Assembly: GCA_021776785.1 (NCBI GenBank)
Contig: JAJFFF010000012.1
Coordinates: 124,001 to 188,000 of the forward strand
Length of the DNA stretch: 64,000 nucleotides
Source of the DNA: Planctomycetota bacterium
Lineage (GTDB): Bacteria; Planctomycetota; PLA2
Direction of reading: 5' to 3'
How positions within the stretch are numbered: the first letter of the stretch is position 1; the number at the start of each line of letters is the position of its first letter. Position numbers and translations under genes: made by a program. Shown piece by piece: positions 19,378 to 28,001 of the stretch. The notes beneath the pieces are model-generated. The model did no database searches. It was not told where the DNA came from and saw only the letters and a list, made by a program, of their open reading frames with translations.

Positions 19378-20237
19378 TGCAACGTTCTTCCGTACGCGCG
19401 GAGTGTCAGCAAACTGTCCAATGTCAGGATGGAACGCCACTCGGGTTCTCCGCCTTCGGGCGGCTCCCAGCTGATCGGCCAGCCTCCGTCCTCGTTTTGG
19501 CGTCGCTCCAGATCGTCGATGTGGCGTTCCAACACGTCATTTTCGAAGTACTTCGCCAGCCGGCAATCCGGAGACGGCGCGAATTGGATCGGCGTGACGC
19601 CGTAGCTTACGACCGGCGTGTCCATGTATACGTAGTCGTTGTCGAACAACTGCGCCGTCACGTTCTCCCACGCCTCCTCGACGCGCGGGCTGCTCGGTGC
19701 GTGCTCCAAGAGATCCAGCGTGTGCTGCATCGTGTGGCCGCTCCACTTAGGACCGGCTTCGATCGCGTTCAGGCACCATTCTGTCGCCTGCGTTAGCCAC
19801 GGGTGTTTCAGCTCGAGCGCGTGCAGACCCGCGATCACGCCGGCCGTTGCGTGCAACGACGGCTCCCATCCGAATGGGCTTGCCCAGTGCGCGGCGTGCG
19901 GTGATTCAAGCGCCTCTTTCGGCACATAGGCGAGCGCTCCGTCCGACGTTGCACAAGACGCCAAGTGGTCGCAGATCGAACTCCACGACGCGTCCGCTTT
20001 CAAGCCCACCTTGCGCAAAGCCGACGCCGCGAAGTGAACCGCCAACGGATAACTCAGCTCCGTTCGGACGTCGGGCTCCAACGCGTTTCCGAATCCGCCG
20101 TCTGCGTTGCGGTACGGCGCAAGTGCTTCGTGCACGTCCGCCGCCGAGCCGTCAGCAAACGCGTACGCGAACTGCGCGCGTTCCAACGCACGACCGTGCG
20201 ACTCGATAAACGACGCGGCGCGCTCCAAGCGGGACAT
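19374..20237 (-). CDS. Prenyltransferase/squalene-cyclase-like alpha-toroid protein
   Basis: A 287-residue, probably cytoplasmic protein made of helix pairs with repeated motifs of the alpha/alpha toroid fold (YRNADGGFGNALEPD near residue 42 and RRQNEDGGWPISWEPP near residue 245). These recall the QW repeats of squalene cyclases and related enzymes. At this length it is shorter than true cyclases and lacks the DXDD catalytic motif, so a binding role is as likely as catalysis. Its stop overlaps the start of the ExbD-like gene, suggesting one transcript. Confidence 0.7.
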   Translation of the reverse strand: MSRLERAASFIESHGRALERAQFAYAFADGSAADVHEALAPYRNADGGFGNALEPDVRTELSYPLAVHFAASALRKVGLKADASWSSICDHLASCATSDGALAYVPKEALESPHAAHWASPFGWEPSLHATAGVIAGLHALELKHPWLTQATEWCLNAIEAGPKWSGHTMQHTLDLLEHAPSSPRVEEAWENVTAQLFDNDYVYMDTPVVSYGVTPIQFAPSPDCRLAKYFENDVLERHIDDLERRQNEDGGWPISWEPPEGGEPEWRSILTLDSLLTLRAYGRTLH

Positions 20238-20251
20238 GCCCTCAGCTTACG

Positions 20252-21619
20252 TCAGAGCGTCTTGAGGTACTCGAGCAGCGCGATTTTTTGCGGCTCGGTT
20301 AGGTCGTCGGGGTACGTGTGCCCCTTGGCACTTTTACCGCGGATGCGGGTGTCGAAAAACTCGCGCTTGGACTTGCCGGTTGGGCCGCGCGGTCGCTCGC
20401 GATACTCAGTGACTTCCAACCCAACCCGTTTTTTGTCGTATCCCGTGCGGGTCCGCTTCCACACGCGCGGTCGATCCTTGCTGTGCAGCACATGCCACAG
20501 CGTCGGCACCGACCCGTTGTGAAAATAGGGCGCGCTCGCCCACACGCCGTCGAGCGGCGGCGCGACATAGCCTTCCGGCCTCACGACGACCGCACGTTTG
20601 CCGTAGTCCGTAAACCAGCTCTTGCCGTACTCGCGCCGCTGCCACGGACGCAGCGCGTGCAGCCGCACCGGGTCGGTGCCCACGTCGTCGAGCGCTACGA
20701 CTTTCTCGGGGTAATCGCCGTCTTCGCCATACGTTCCGTGGCAACGCGCACACGTCTTTTCGAAGACGCGCTTGCCTTGTTTTGCCAGGTCCTCGTCAAT
20801 GGCGTGCGGCCAACGCGGCGCCTCGATTGACTCGAGATACGCGGCGATGTGACGAAAGTCGTTCTCCCACGATTTCACCAGCGCCGCGCTGTTTCTCGGC
20901 ACCAACATGAACTGCATCAGGGCACGGTGGTGTTTTTGCGCGAAGTTGTCGGCGTAGAGCCGCGTTTTCTTTTTGAAGTGCCACCATGGCGGCGCGTCCA
21001 TGTCGTGGTGATCAAACGTGAGACGCTGCGGTCGCACGGCAGGTTCGAGATCATCGCCGCGGCCGTGCATCAAAGCGACGCCAAACATCACGGCATTCGT
21101 GGTTCCGTTCGACGACCCGAGCGGTATCAGCAGCGCGCCGAGTTCCATGTCGGCCAGCCTTTTTTTGAGGCGCAGCTTCGTCAGGCGCACGTCGGCCGTC
21201 AGCGTGTGCAACGCGAGGTTGGAGTTCGGCAGCCCGGCGATCACGCGCCCACCCACCTGGCCGCCGTGACACGCGAAACAGTTCAGCGTCCACTGCCCCG
21301 CGTCGCTTACGACGTACTGCAGAGGCCGCCCCCGCCGGTCGCCGGGACGCGGGTGCAACCCGTATCGCTCCATCGCCATGCGACGACGCTCCGGCCGCTC
21401 CGCGTTCTTGGCGCGCGCGCGGAGTTCTGTGGGCCAGACGCGCCAAAGCTCGTCGAACGTCTCCTGGTCAAAAGCCGGAGGCAAGAATTCCTTCTCCAGC
21501 AGCAGGCGCAGCCCCTCGGCGGGGTCAGGCGTAAACCGCGCGCGCGGCTCGGCGGGCTCCGACCACACCGCGACCGCGAGCCCGAGCAGGGCGCACGCGA
21601 GGCCGGCGGTGCGACGCAT
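20252..21619 (-). CDS. Dihaem c-type cytochrome, peroxidase-like
   Basis: An exported protein of about 455 residues. The start is at one of two adjacent ATGs (21622 or 21619) after GAGGG; the signal peptide is MRRTAGLACALLGLAVAVWS. Two haem-attachment sites are present, CFACH near the first third and CARCH in the second half. Late motifs such as APPLDGVWASAPYFHNGSVPTLWHVL are typical of cytochrome c peroxidase/MauG-related proteins (the PYFHNG loop). It likely acts in the periplasm on a redox partner not encoded nearby. A longer in-frame start at 21709 is not supported by a ribosome-binding site. Confidence 0.85.
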   Translation of the reverse strand: MRRTAGLACALLGLAVAVWSEPAEPRARFTPDPAEGLRLLLEKEFLPPAFDQETFDELWRVWPTELRARAKNAERPERRRMAMERYGLHPRPGDRRGRPLQYVVSDAGQWTLNCFACHGGQVGGRVIAGLPNSNLALHTLTADVRLTKLRLKKRLADMELGALLIPLGSSNGTTNAVMFGVALMHGRGDDLEPAVRPQRLTFDHHDMDAPPWWHFKKKTRLYADNFAQKHHRALMQFMLVPRNSAALVKSWENDFRHIAAYLESIEAPRWPHAIDEDLAKQGKRVFEKTCARCHGTYGEDGDYPEKVVALDDVGTDPVRLHALRPWQRREYGKSWFTDYGKRAVVVRPEGYVAPPLDGVWASAPYFHNGSVPTLWHVLHSKDRPRVWKRTRTGYDKKRVGLEVTEYRERPRGPTGKSKREFFDTRIRGKSAKGHTYPDDLTEPQKIALLEYLKTL

Positions 21620-21789
21620 CATCCCCTCAGTCTCGCCGCCGCAGCCAAGACGGCAAGGGCGCGGGCGCGAGAGCCCCGAAAAAGAGGCGCGAACCTTGGA
21701 CAGATTCACGTCCGTGAGCGTCGTTTGTTGCCCGGCGCGCGATTCGAGCGCTGCGCTCTCCGTCCGGCCGTGCGTATACTGTTCCGCTC

Positions 21790-22542
21790 ATGGCTGGCCA
21801 TAGTAAATGGGCGAACATTAAGCATAAAAAAGCCGCGCAGGATGCGAAGCGCGGCAAGGTGTTCTCCAAAATCGTCCGACTGATCATGGTGGCGGCGCGC
21901 AACGGCGGCGGCGACATCACGATGAATCTCGCGCTCCGCTATGCGATCGACAAGGCACGCGTGGCCAATATGCCCGCCGCCAACATCGACCGCGCCATCA
22001 AAAAGGGGACGGGCGAGCTCGAAGGCGAGGAGATCCAAGAGCTCACGTACGAGGGCTACGGCCCCGGCGGCGCGGGCGTTTTGATCCAGGCGCTGACCGA
22101 CAACGTGAAGCGCACCGCCCCCGAAGTCCGCCACATCCTGGAAAAACGTGGCGGTTCGCTGGGCAAACCCGGCAGCGTGGCATGGAATTTCGAACAAAAA
22201 TCCGTCTTCACCGTTTCCGCAGAGGGGATCGATGAGGACGAACTCATGCTGATGGGATTAGAAGCCGGCGCCGACGATGTGACCCGCGAGGACACGATGT
22301 TCTCGATCACCGGGCCGACCGAGGCGTTCGGCACGATCGGCCAAGCGCTCGAGGGCGCCGGCATCAAGGTGGACTCGAGCGACATCTCGTTTGTTCCCAA
22401 GGCCACCGTCATGCTCGAAGCCAACGACGCCCGCAAGATGATTGCGATCATCGAAGCGCTCGAAGATCACGACGACATCCAGGCCGCGATCACCAACGCC
22501 GACATCCCCGAAGAGGTCTTGGCCGAGATTGCGAACGGATGA
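21790..22542 (+). CDS. yebC: YebC/PmpR-family protein
   Basis: A 250-residue cytoplasmic protein beginning with the diagnostic MAGHSKWANIKHKKAAQDAKRG. Further family landmarks are YEGYGPGG, ALTDNVKRTAPEVRHI, FEQKG-like positions and EVPKATV-like (VPKATVML). YebC proteins have been described as transcriptional regulators and, more recently, as ribosome-associated factors that help translation of proline stretches. In many genomes yebC sits with ruvC; here it overlaps moxR by 4 nt (ATGA). Confidence 0.97.
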   Translation: MAGHSKWANIKHKKAAQDAKRGKVFSKIVRLIMVAARNGGGDITMNLALRYAIDKARVANMPAANIDRAIKKGTGELEGEEIQELTYEGYGPGGAGVLIQALTDNVKRTAPEVRHILEKRGGSLGKPGSVAWNFEQKSVFTVSAEGIDEDELMLMGLEAGADDVTREDTMFSITGPTEAFGTIGQALEGAGIKVDSSDISFVPKATVMLEANDARKMIAIIEALEDHDDIQAAITNADIPEEVLAEIANG

Positions 22543-23474
22543 GCAAGGGGCCGGTCCACCAACTCGAAAAGGCGATCGGCCAAGTCCTCCTGGGCAAGCC
22601 GAAGCCGATCCGGCTCGTCTTAACCGGGCTGCTCGCAGGCGGCCATGTGCTCGTCGAAGACGTCCCTGGCGTCGGCAAGACGTTGCTCGCGCGCACACTC
22701 GCACGCTGCATCGACGCGTCGTTTCACCGGCTGCAATTCACACCGGACTTGTTGCCTTCCGACTTGTTGGGCACATCCATCTTCAACCAGAAGACCAGCG
22801 AGTTCGAGTTCCGGCCGGGCCCGGTGTTCGCGCACGTCATCCTGGCCGATGAAATCAACCGCACGACACCGCGCACGCAATCCGCGCTGCTCGAAGCCAT
22901 GAACGCGGCCAGCGTTTCCGTGGACGGAACGACGTATCCGCTGCCGGATCCGTTCTTGGTGGTCGCGACGCAAAACCCGTTCGAATTCGAAGGAACGTAC
23001 CCGCTCCCCGAATCGCAGCTCGACCGGTTCATGATGCGCATCGGGATCGGCTATCCCAAGCGGGCCGCTGAAAAAGAGATGCTCACCGCGCAGCAGCGCA
23101 GCCATCCCGTGAACTCCTTGCAACCGATCGTGAGCGTGGACGATGTCCGCGCCGCGCAGACGGCCGTGCGCGACGTGACCATCGAGGATTCGCTGCGCGA
23201 CTATCTCCTGTCCATCGTCGCCGCCACGCGCGACGCCGAGCGCGTGCGCCTGGGCGTGTCGCCGCGCGGCGCCAAAGCTTTGCAGCGCGCCGCGCAAGCG
23301 TTTGCTTTCTTAGAAGGTCGCACCTATGTGATTCCCGATGACATCAAACGCTTGGTCGTTCCGGTACTCAGCCACCGCCTCGTTCTCGACGGGTCGTTTC
23401 AGGGTGATGCGAGTTCGGTTGACCGCGAACGCGCGATGCTAGAGATCCTCGAGAGCGTCGAGGTTCCACTTTAG
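22539..23474 (+). CDS. MoxR-type AAA ATPase
   Basis: A 311-residue chaperone-like AAA+ ATPase. Walker A is GVGKT (in EDVPGVGKTLLAR), Walker B is VILADEINRTTPRTQSALLEAM, sensor 1 is VVATQNPFE, and the arginine region is QLDRFMMRIGIGYP. MoxR proteins usually precede DUF58/VWA genes and help metal-cofactor or complex assembly. Those partners are absent here, since the next gene is convergent hemD, overlapping its last 36 nt. Start ATG overlaps the yebC stop (ATGA). Confidence 0.93.
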   Translation: MSKGPVHQLEKAIGQVLLGKPKPIRLVLTGLLAGGHVLVEDVPGVGKTLLARTLARCIDASFHRLQFTPDLLPSDLLGTSIFNQKTSEFEFRPGPVFAHVILADEINRTTPRTQSALLEAMNAASVSVDGTTYPLPDPFLVVATQNPFEFEGTYPLPESQLDRFMMRIGIGYPKRAAEKEMLTAQQRSHPVNSLQPIVSVDDVRAAQTAVRDVTIEDSLRDYLLSIVAATRDAERVRLGVSPRGAKALQRAAQAFAFLEGRTYVIPDDIKRLVVPVLSHRLVLDGSFQGDASSVDRERAMLEILESVEVPL

Positions 23475-24050
23475 ACCCGCGCTGGCGAGCGCGGCGCGCG
23501 TGGTCGGTCCATGCGCCCAGTACCGCACATCGGGCCGCACGCGGCAACCAAGAGCAACAAACGCGCGCACCTGCGACGGCGCCCAAAACGCGATCGCGTC
23601 CGCATGCTCAAACGGCGTGACGTCCACGTCTTTCCACGTCACGGTCCGATAGACCGCCGCCACCACGACGGTCGCGCCTCGCGCGCGCAGGCCATCAGCC
23701 AGCGCCGGGTGGGAATCTTGCGCCTGCGGAAGCAGCAACCGCTGTCCGTGCGCGTCGCCCCACGCCTCCGCCAAGCGGGCGCCCCCCTCGTCGCCGACCA
23801 CGGCCGCCGTCACGCCCATCGCGGCGAGCGCGCGCTCCGTCGCCGGGCCGACCGCGCCGACGCGGGGCCATGAAGCGGACGCCGGGGCGCGCGCCACGGC
23901 GTTCGCACTGGAAAAGAGCACGCCGTCAAACATGGCGGGGTCGGGGAACGGATCGTGATCGACCGTTTTTGTGAGCGCCACCCACGTCACGTCGTGCCCG
24001 GGCAACGAAAAGCCCACCGGAGGATGCGCGCGGGTGCCGACGACGTTCAC
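23439..24050 (-). CDS. hemD: Uroporphyrinogen-III synthase
   Basis: A 203-residue enzyme that closes hydroxymethylbilane to uroporphyrinogen III in tetrapyrrole synthesis. Sequence identity within this family is low, but the landmarks are present: VLFSSANAVAR, VGAVGPATERAL, LLLPQAQDSHPALADGL, VYRTV, ADAIAFWAPSQVRAF and HGPTTRAAL. It is slightly short for the family. The 3' end overlaps moxR by 36 nt in antisense. It follows the FHA gene by 3 nt. Confidence 0.85.
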   Translation of the reverse strand: MNVVGTRAHPPVGFSLPGHDVTWVALTKTVDHDPFPDPAMFDGVLFSSANAVARAPASASWPRVGAVGPATERALAAMGVTAAVVGDEGGARLAEAWGDAHGQRLLLPQAQDSHPALADGLRARGATVVVAAVYRTVTWKDVDVTPFEHADAIAFWAPSQVRAFVALGCRVRPDVRYWAHGPTTRAALASAGLKWNLDALEDL

Positions 24051-24053
24051 GCG

Positions 24054-25151
24054 CTATCCCTCGTTGAGTCGGCGCTGCAAATCGGCCGCGTCCTTGTGCA
24101 TCGGTGCCTGCGCCAATACGTCCGCGAGCAGGCGGCGGGCGGCCGCGGGCTCGTACCGCGTCACGCACCACTGCGCCAAGCGCAAACGGGCTTCCACGCC
24201 ATCGCCGAGACTCTCCCGCCGTCGCTGTACCCGCAGCGCGAGGTCGGCGCGATCGTGAATCGCAACAATGTCGCCGGGCTCGACGCGATACGCGCGGCCG
24301 TCGCGCCCCGTCGCCTCGATCCCAAGCGGTTCGATCTTGGTGACATGCGCCACGCGAAACGTCTTGTCGGCTAACTCCAACAAGTCCGGGTAGGTTTCGC
24401 GTGCTCCTCCGCCGGCGGGCGGCACGCCGCGTTGCATCGCCGGCGGTTGTTTTTTGGCGGGCGGAGGTTGCTCCGCCACCGGGAGCGGTTTCGCATCGTC
24501 GGACTTGGCCGCCGGCTTGGCGGGCAACGACACCTCGGCAACCGACGGCGTGGGCGACGGGTCGGCCCCCGCACCGACGGGGGATCCCAGCACTTCGGAA
24601 TTGGACTTCCAAAGCGCCGCCAAAATCGCGGCCAAGATCACCACCACGAACGCAAGTACGATGACCGCGAGCTTCCACGTCGTCGCTGTGTCCGGGGCCG
24701 CACGCGCCACCGCGGACGGCGGCTGGCGACGCGCCGGCCGCGCGGCCGCGGCAACCGGCCGCGCGGCCGGCTTCGCCTGCGTAGGCTTCGGCTTCGCTTT
24801 CGGTTCGCGTTTCGCAGGCCGGGGCTTGCGCGGGGCGTCCGCCAACGCGGGCGTCACCGGCAGTTTGCGATAGGTGAACTCCAACGTCACGTTGCCCAAG
24901 CGCAAAAGATCGCCCTCTTCCAGCGAACTCGGCATGTCGCGGGTCAACGAGGCGCCATTGATCGCACAGCCATCCGCGAGGCTGGTGATACGGACTTGGC
25001 GGCCCTCGCGGCTGAGCAACGCCTGGCGCGCGGCCACGCTGGCGTGCGGGATCGTCACGTCGGCGTCGCGATCGCCCCCCACGACCAAGAGCGCACCCTC
25101 CAACGGCCAGATACGCCGCCCGGTCGGAGTGTCCCAAACCAAAAACGCCAC
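24054..25151 (-). CDS. FHA-domain membrane protein
   Basis: A 365-residue protein starting with GTG. Residues about 1-95 form a forkhead-associated phosphothreonine-binding fold (LLVVGGDRDADVTIPHASVAARQALL and DGCAINGASL). A long Lys/Pro/Ala-rich linker and a transmembrane helix (LAVIVLAFVVVILAAILAAL) follow. The C-terminus has helical repeats (MHKDAADLQRRLNEG). It would present the phosphopeptide-binding module to the cytoplasm. A Ser/Thr kinase partner is expected, and one is encoded at 49.8 kb. Confidence 0.8.
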   Translation of the reverse strand: MAFLVWDTPTGRRIWPLEGALLVVGGDRDADVTIPHASVAARQALLSREGRQVRITSLADGCAINGASLTRDMPSSLEEGDLLRLGNVTLEFTYRKLPVTPALADAPRKPRPAKREPKAKPKPTQAKPAARPVAAAARPARRQPPSAVARAAPDTATTWKLAVIVLAFVVVILAAILAALWKSNSEVLGSPVGAGADPSPTPSVAEVSLPAKPAAKSDDAKPLPVAEQPPPAKKQPPAMQRGVPPAGGGARETYPDLLELADKTFRVAHVTKIEPLGIEATGRDGRAYRVEPGDIVAIHDRADLALRVQRRRESLGDGVEARLRLAQWCVTRYEPAAARRLLADVLAQAPMHKDAADLQRRLNEG

Positions 25152-25211
25152 GCCGCGAGTATACGCGGCGGATGGCCACGCGACCTGTGCGCGTGAAAAA
25201 GTCGGCGCCCG

Positions 25212-25246
25212 AAAAAGGCCGGAACGACGATAAGTCGTTCCGGCCT
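25212..25246 (-). terminator. Rho-independent terminator after rpsI
   Basis: On the minus strand AGGCCGGAACGAC pairs perfectly with GTCGTTCCGGCCT (13 bp, 5-nt loop), followed by TTTTT. It lies 26 nt after the rpsI stop codon. Confidence 0.95.
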
Positions 25247-25272
25247 GATGGTTCGTGTGTCGAGCGCGTTGG

Positions 25273-25668
25273 TTAACGCTTCGAGAACTGGAACTTCGCT
25301 CGGGCGCCGGCCTGACCGTACTTCTTGCGCTCCTTCATCCGGGAGTCGCGAGTCAGGTATCCGCCTTCGCGCAGAGTCGCGAACAGCGTTTCGTCGACCG
25401 CCTTCAAAACGCGCGCCACGCCCAGGCGCACAGCGCCGGCTTGGCCAAGCGGCCCGCCGCCCTTCACGTTCACGAAGATGTCGTACTTGTCGCTCACGTC
25501 GGTGGCCTTCAACGGGCCGCGCGCGAGGTTGCGCATATCAATGGTCGGGAAGTACACGTCGAACGGCTTGCCGTTGATGTTGAACTCGCCCGAACCCGGC
25601 CGCATGCGTACGCGCGCGACCGCGGTCTTACGACGACCGGTACCCCAAGTGAAAGCGGTTTGGCTCAT
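25273..25668 (-). CDS. rpsI: 30S ribosomal protein S9
   Basis: A 131-residue small-subunit protein beginning WGTGRRKTAVARVRM, with GGGPLGQAGAVRLGVAR and the conserved basic end LTRDSRMKERKKYGQAGARAKFQFSKR. It follows rplM by 10 nt, the usual pairing, and is followed by a strong terminator. Length and C-terminal SKR (which reaches the P site) match the family. Confidence 0.98.
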   Translation of the reverse strand: MSQTAFTWGTGRRKTAVARVRMRPGSGEFNINGKPFDVYFPTIDMRNLARGPLKATDVSDKYDIFVNVKGGGPLGQAGAVRLGVARVLKAVDETLFATLREGGYLTRDSRMKERKKYGQAGARAKFQFSKR

Positions 25669-25678
25669 CGTCTAACCC

Positions 25679-26122
25679 TTATCGTTTCGCTGTACCGAAC
25701 GCGATCGGTTCCGGCTTTTGTGCTTCGTGCGGATGCTCCACACCGGGATACAACTTCAACTTCTTAAGCATCGTGCGACCGAGCTTAGTCTTCGGCAACA
25801 TGCGACGCACAGCCAGGCGCATGATCTGCTCCGGACGCCGGGTCCGCATCTCGCTCAGCGTCCGAGTCTTGCGGCCGCTCGGCCAACCCGTGTACCACTG
25901 GTAGATCTTGTCGGTTTCTTTTTTGCCCGTCGCCTGGACCTTGTCCGCGTTGATCACGACGACAAAGTCGCCCGTGTCCATGTGGGGAGTCCAAGTCGGC
26001 TTGTTCTTACCCTGCAAGATGCGGGCAATCTCAACAGCCGCACGGCCCAGGATTTCCTGGGACGCGTCAACGATGTACCAGCGGGGATTGATGTCCCCGG
26101 CTTTAGCCATAGGAGTTTTCAT
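25679..26122 (-). CDS. rplM: 50S ribosomal protein L13
   Basis: A 147-residue large-subunit protein with WYIVDASQEILGRAAVEIARIL, GDFVVVINADKV and RRMLPKTKLGRTMLKKLKLYPG, all diagnostic. Start at ATG 26122; a second ATG four codons in is possible. It is the first gene of the rplM-rpsI operon. Confidence 0.98.
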   Translation of the reverse strand: MKTPMAKAGDINPRWYIVDASQEILGRAAVEIARILQGKNKPTWTPHMDTGDFVVVINADKVQATGKKETDKIYQWYTGWPSGRKTRTLSEMRTRRPEQIMRLAVRRMLPKTKLGRTMLKKLKLYPGVEHPHEAQKPEPIAFGTAKR

Positions 26123-26194
26123 GGGTCGCTCGAAGTCGAAACGGAGAACGTAAGCGGGTTTTCGGACTCTGTCAAAGGTTTGGGAGCAGGGGGC

Positions 26195-27409
26195 TCACTC
26201 GCCGAGGAAAAGCTCCGCGCGGCCCAGATGCGGAACCGAGCCCGGGTCCACGCTTGGCGGGCCGATTTCTGAGCTTCCGGCCGCCGCGAGCGACCCCCAA
26301 CCCGGCTTGCGCGCCCGGATGACCCCGCCCATTTTACCGGTCTTTCCCGGCGTCATCGACGACTCCTTCGCGAATGGAATCGACTCGGTCACAAACAGCC
26401 GGACGACCCCTTCCTCCAGCATCCCCGGCGCCCCGGGGGCATCCCACCAGGCGCCAACGCCGACTCGATACACGACCGGCTGGCTTCCCGGCGGAACCAC
26501 GACCCGCGCGCCGGGCCCTGCATATGCCATGACGTGGAACGTCCGAACCCTTTCGAAGCCGCCGCCGCGGTACGCGATCTCGATCTTCCCGCGCGCGAGC
26601 GCGCGATAGTCGGCTTGGGGACGCCAGAGGCCGATCGCTGTGCCGACCGCCGCAAACAGCAAACATCCGAACACCGCGCGACGCGGCGCGACGCCGGCAC
26701 GGCGCGCGAGCACCAAGTGAATCAGCAACGCAAGCGAAGTCGCGAGCACGATCCAACGCGCCGATTGCAGCGGTGCGCTCCCGCCGACGTTACCGCCGAC
26801 GAGGTCGTAGATTTCCGGCGCCGCGACGGGCGCGCGTGGAACCCGCAAGGGTCGGACCGGTCCCGCCGCTTCCCAAACGGCGTCAAACGACGCGCCGCGC
26901 GTGAGCCGACCGATTCCAACCGCCGGCCACGCGTCCCCCGCCAAAGGATCGACCCACACCAAGTCCCCTCCGCCCAGCACCCACAGGGTGAGCGCAGCCA
27001 TGGCCTGTTCGGGCACGCGTTGCCCGGCTTGCACCAGCACGCGGTCGAACACATCAAGCGCACTCCACTGATCCGTTTGAAGGAACGCGGCGCGAATCGC
27101 TGTGAACACAAGCGTTGGGTCCGACGCTTGTTTGGGCAGCGGCCCGATGACCCCCACTAAGCGCACGCCTTTGGGAACCGGCTGCAACGTGAGCGCCGGT
27201 TGGGGCGCGTTGTCGACGGTCAGCGGGCACGGTGTCTGTTCGACGAACACAAGTTCGCTGGTGCTGATCGCAAACGTCCAGCCACCAGCGCTCACGGTCG
27301 CCGGCTCACTCGTAGCGACGAGCGCCGGAACGCCAGGTCGCGCGTAGGGACCAAGCGGCGTCGACACTTCGGGCGCGGCAAGCAGCAAAAACAATAGCGC
27401 GCTGTTCAC
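26195..27409 (-). CDS. Hypothetical exported protein with C-terminal membrane segments
   Basis: The start is a GTG at 27409 that overlaps the stop of the upstream membrane-protein gene (GTGA). The frame is open much further upstream, but that extension is the antisense of the neighbour. The product of about 404 residues has a signal peptide (NSALLFLLLAAP). An extracytoplasmic domain of about 250 residues, two transmembrane helices (ARWIVLATSLALLIHLVLARR and the following AVFGCLLFAAVGTAIGL) and a beta-rich tail follow. I do not recognise the family. The coupling suggests that it forms a complex with its neighbour. Confidence 0.6.
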   Translation of the reverse strand: MNSALLFLLLAAPEVSTPLGPYARPGVPALVATSEPATVSAGGWTFAISTSELVFVEQTPCPLTVDNAPQPALTLQPVPKGVRLVGVIGPLPKQASDPTLVFTAIRAAFLQTDQWSALDVFDRVLVQAGQRVPEQAMAALTLWVLGGGDLVWVDPLAGDAWPAVGIGRLTRGASFDAVWEAAGPVRPLRVPRAPVAAPEIYDLVGGNVGGSAPLQSARWIVLATSLALLIHLVLARRAGVAPRRAVFGCLLFAAVGTAIGLWRPQADYRALARGKIEIAYRGGGFERVRTFHVMAYAGPGARVVVPPGSQPVVYRVGVGAWWDAPGAPGMLEEGVVRLFVTESIPFAKESSMTPGKTGKMGGVIRARKPGWGSLAAAGSSEIGPPSVDPGSVPHLGRAELFLGE

Positions 27410-27951
27410 CGACGCCTCTTGGGCCACGCGAGGACGGCAACCGGCCAAACCAACAATGCCAAGATCGCCGGAACCGGCGCCTCGGGGCGCGCGAGGTGTT
27501 GCGCGGCCAAGATCGGCGACAGCGCTTCCCACACGCTCGCGTATGCGACGTTGCCGAACTCCGACACGAGATGGCCGAGAAAAAACGGAAGCCCAAACAA
27601 AAGCGCAACGGTGGACAGGTACAGCGTGCGCGGCGCACGACGACCCGCAAAACCGCAAACACAAGAAACGGCGATCAACGCGAGCGCCCAGACGCGCACG
27701 GACCACGGGTGGCCGTATCCGGTCGCGCCCCAAACCGGGAGCACCATGACGAGCCACAGGAGCGCCCACGCCATCGATCCGCGGCCCACCGCCGGGCCCG
27801 ACCACGCCGCGTGCAAGCACGCCAGCCCGGTGCACAGTCCTAGGGGGCCGGCTCCGGGTGCGGCCGTCGTGAACACGAGACCCGTGCCGACGACGACCGT
27901 GCCCACGAACGCGCTGTTCCATTCGGACATCGGTACGGTCGAGGTCGCCAC
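27406..27951 (-). CDS. Hypothetical polytopic membrane protein
   Basis: A 181-residue protein with four to five predicted membrane helices (AFVGTVVVGTGLVFTTAAP, WALLWLVMVLPVWG, RVWALALIAVSCVCG, LYLSTVALLFGLPFFLGHLV and ILALLVWPVAVLAW) and a basic C-terminus. No family recognised. It is translationally coupled to the exported protein downstream by a GTGA overlap. Confidence 0.6.
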   Translation of the reverse strand: MATSTVPMSEWNSAFVGTVVVGTGLVFTTAAPGAGPLGLCTGLACLHAAWSGPAVGRGSMAWALLWLVMVLPVWGATGYGHPWSVRVWALALIAVSCVCGFAGRRAPRTLYLSTVALLFGLPFFLGHLVSEFGNVAYASVWEALSPILAAQHLARPEAPVPAILALLVWPVAVLAWPKRRR

Positions 27952-28001
27952 GTCCCGAGTATGGCATGGCGATGCCCCGACCGTAAAACGACGCCGGCGG
28001 C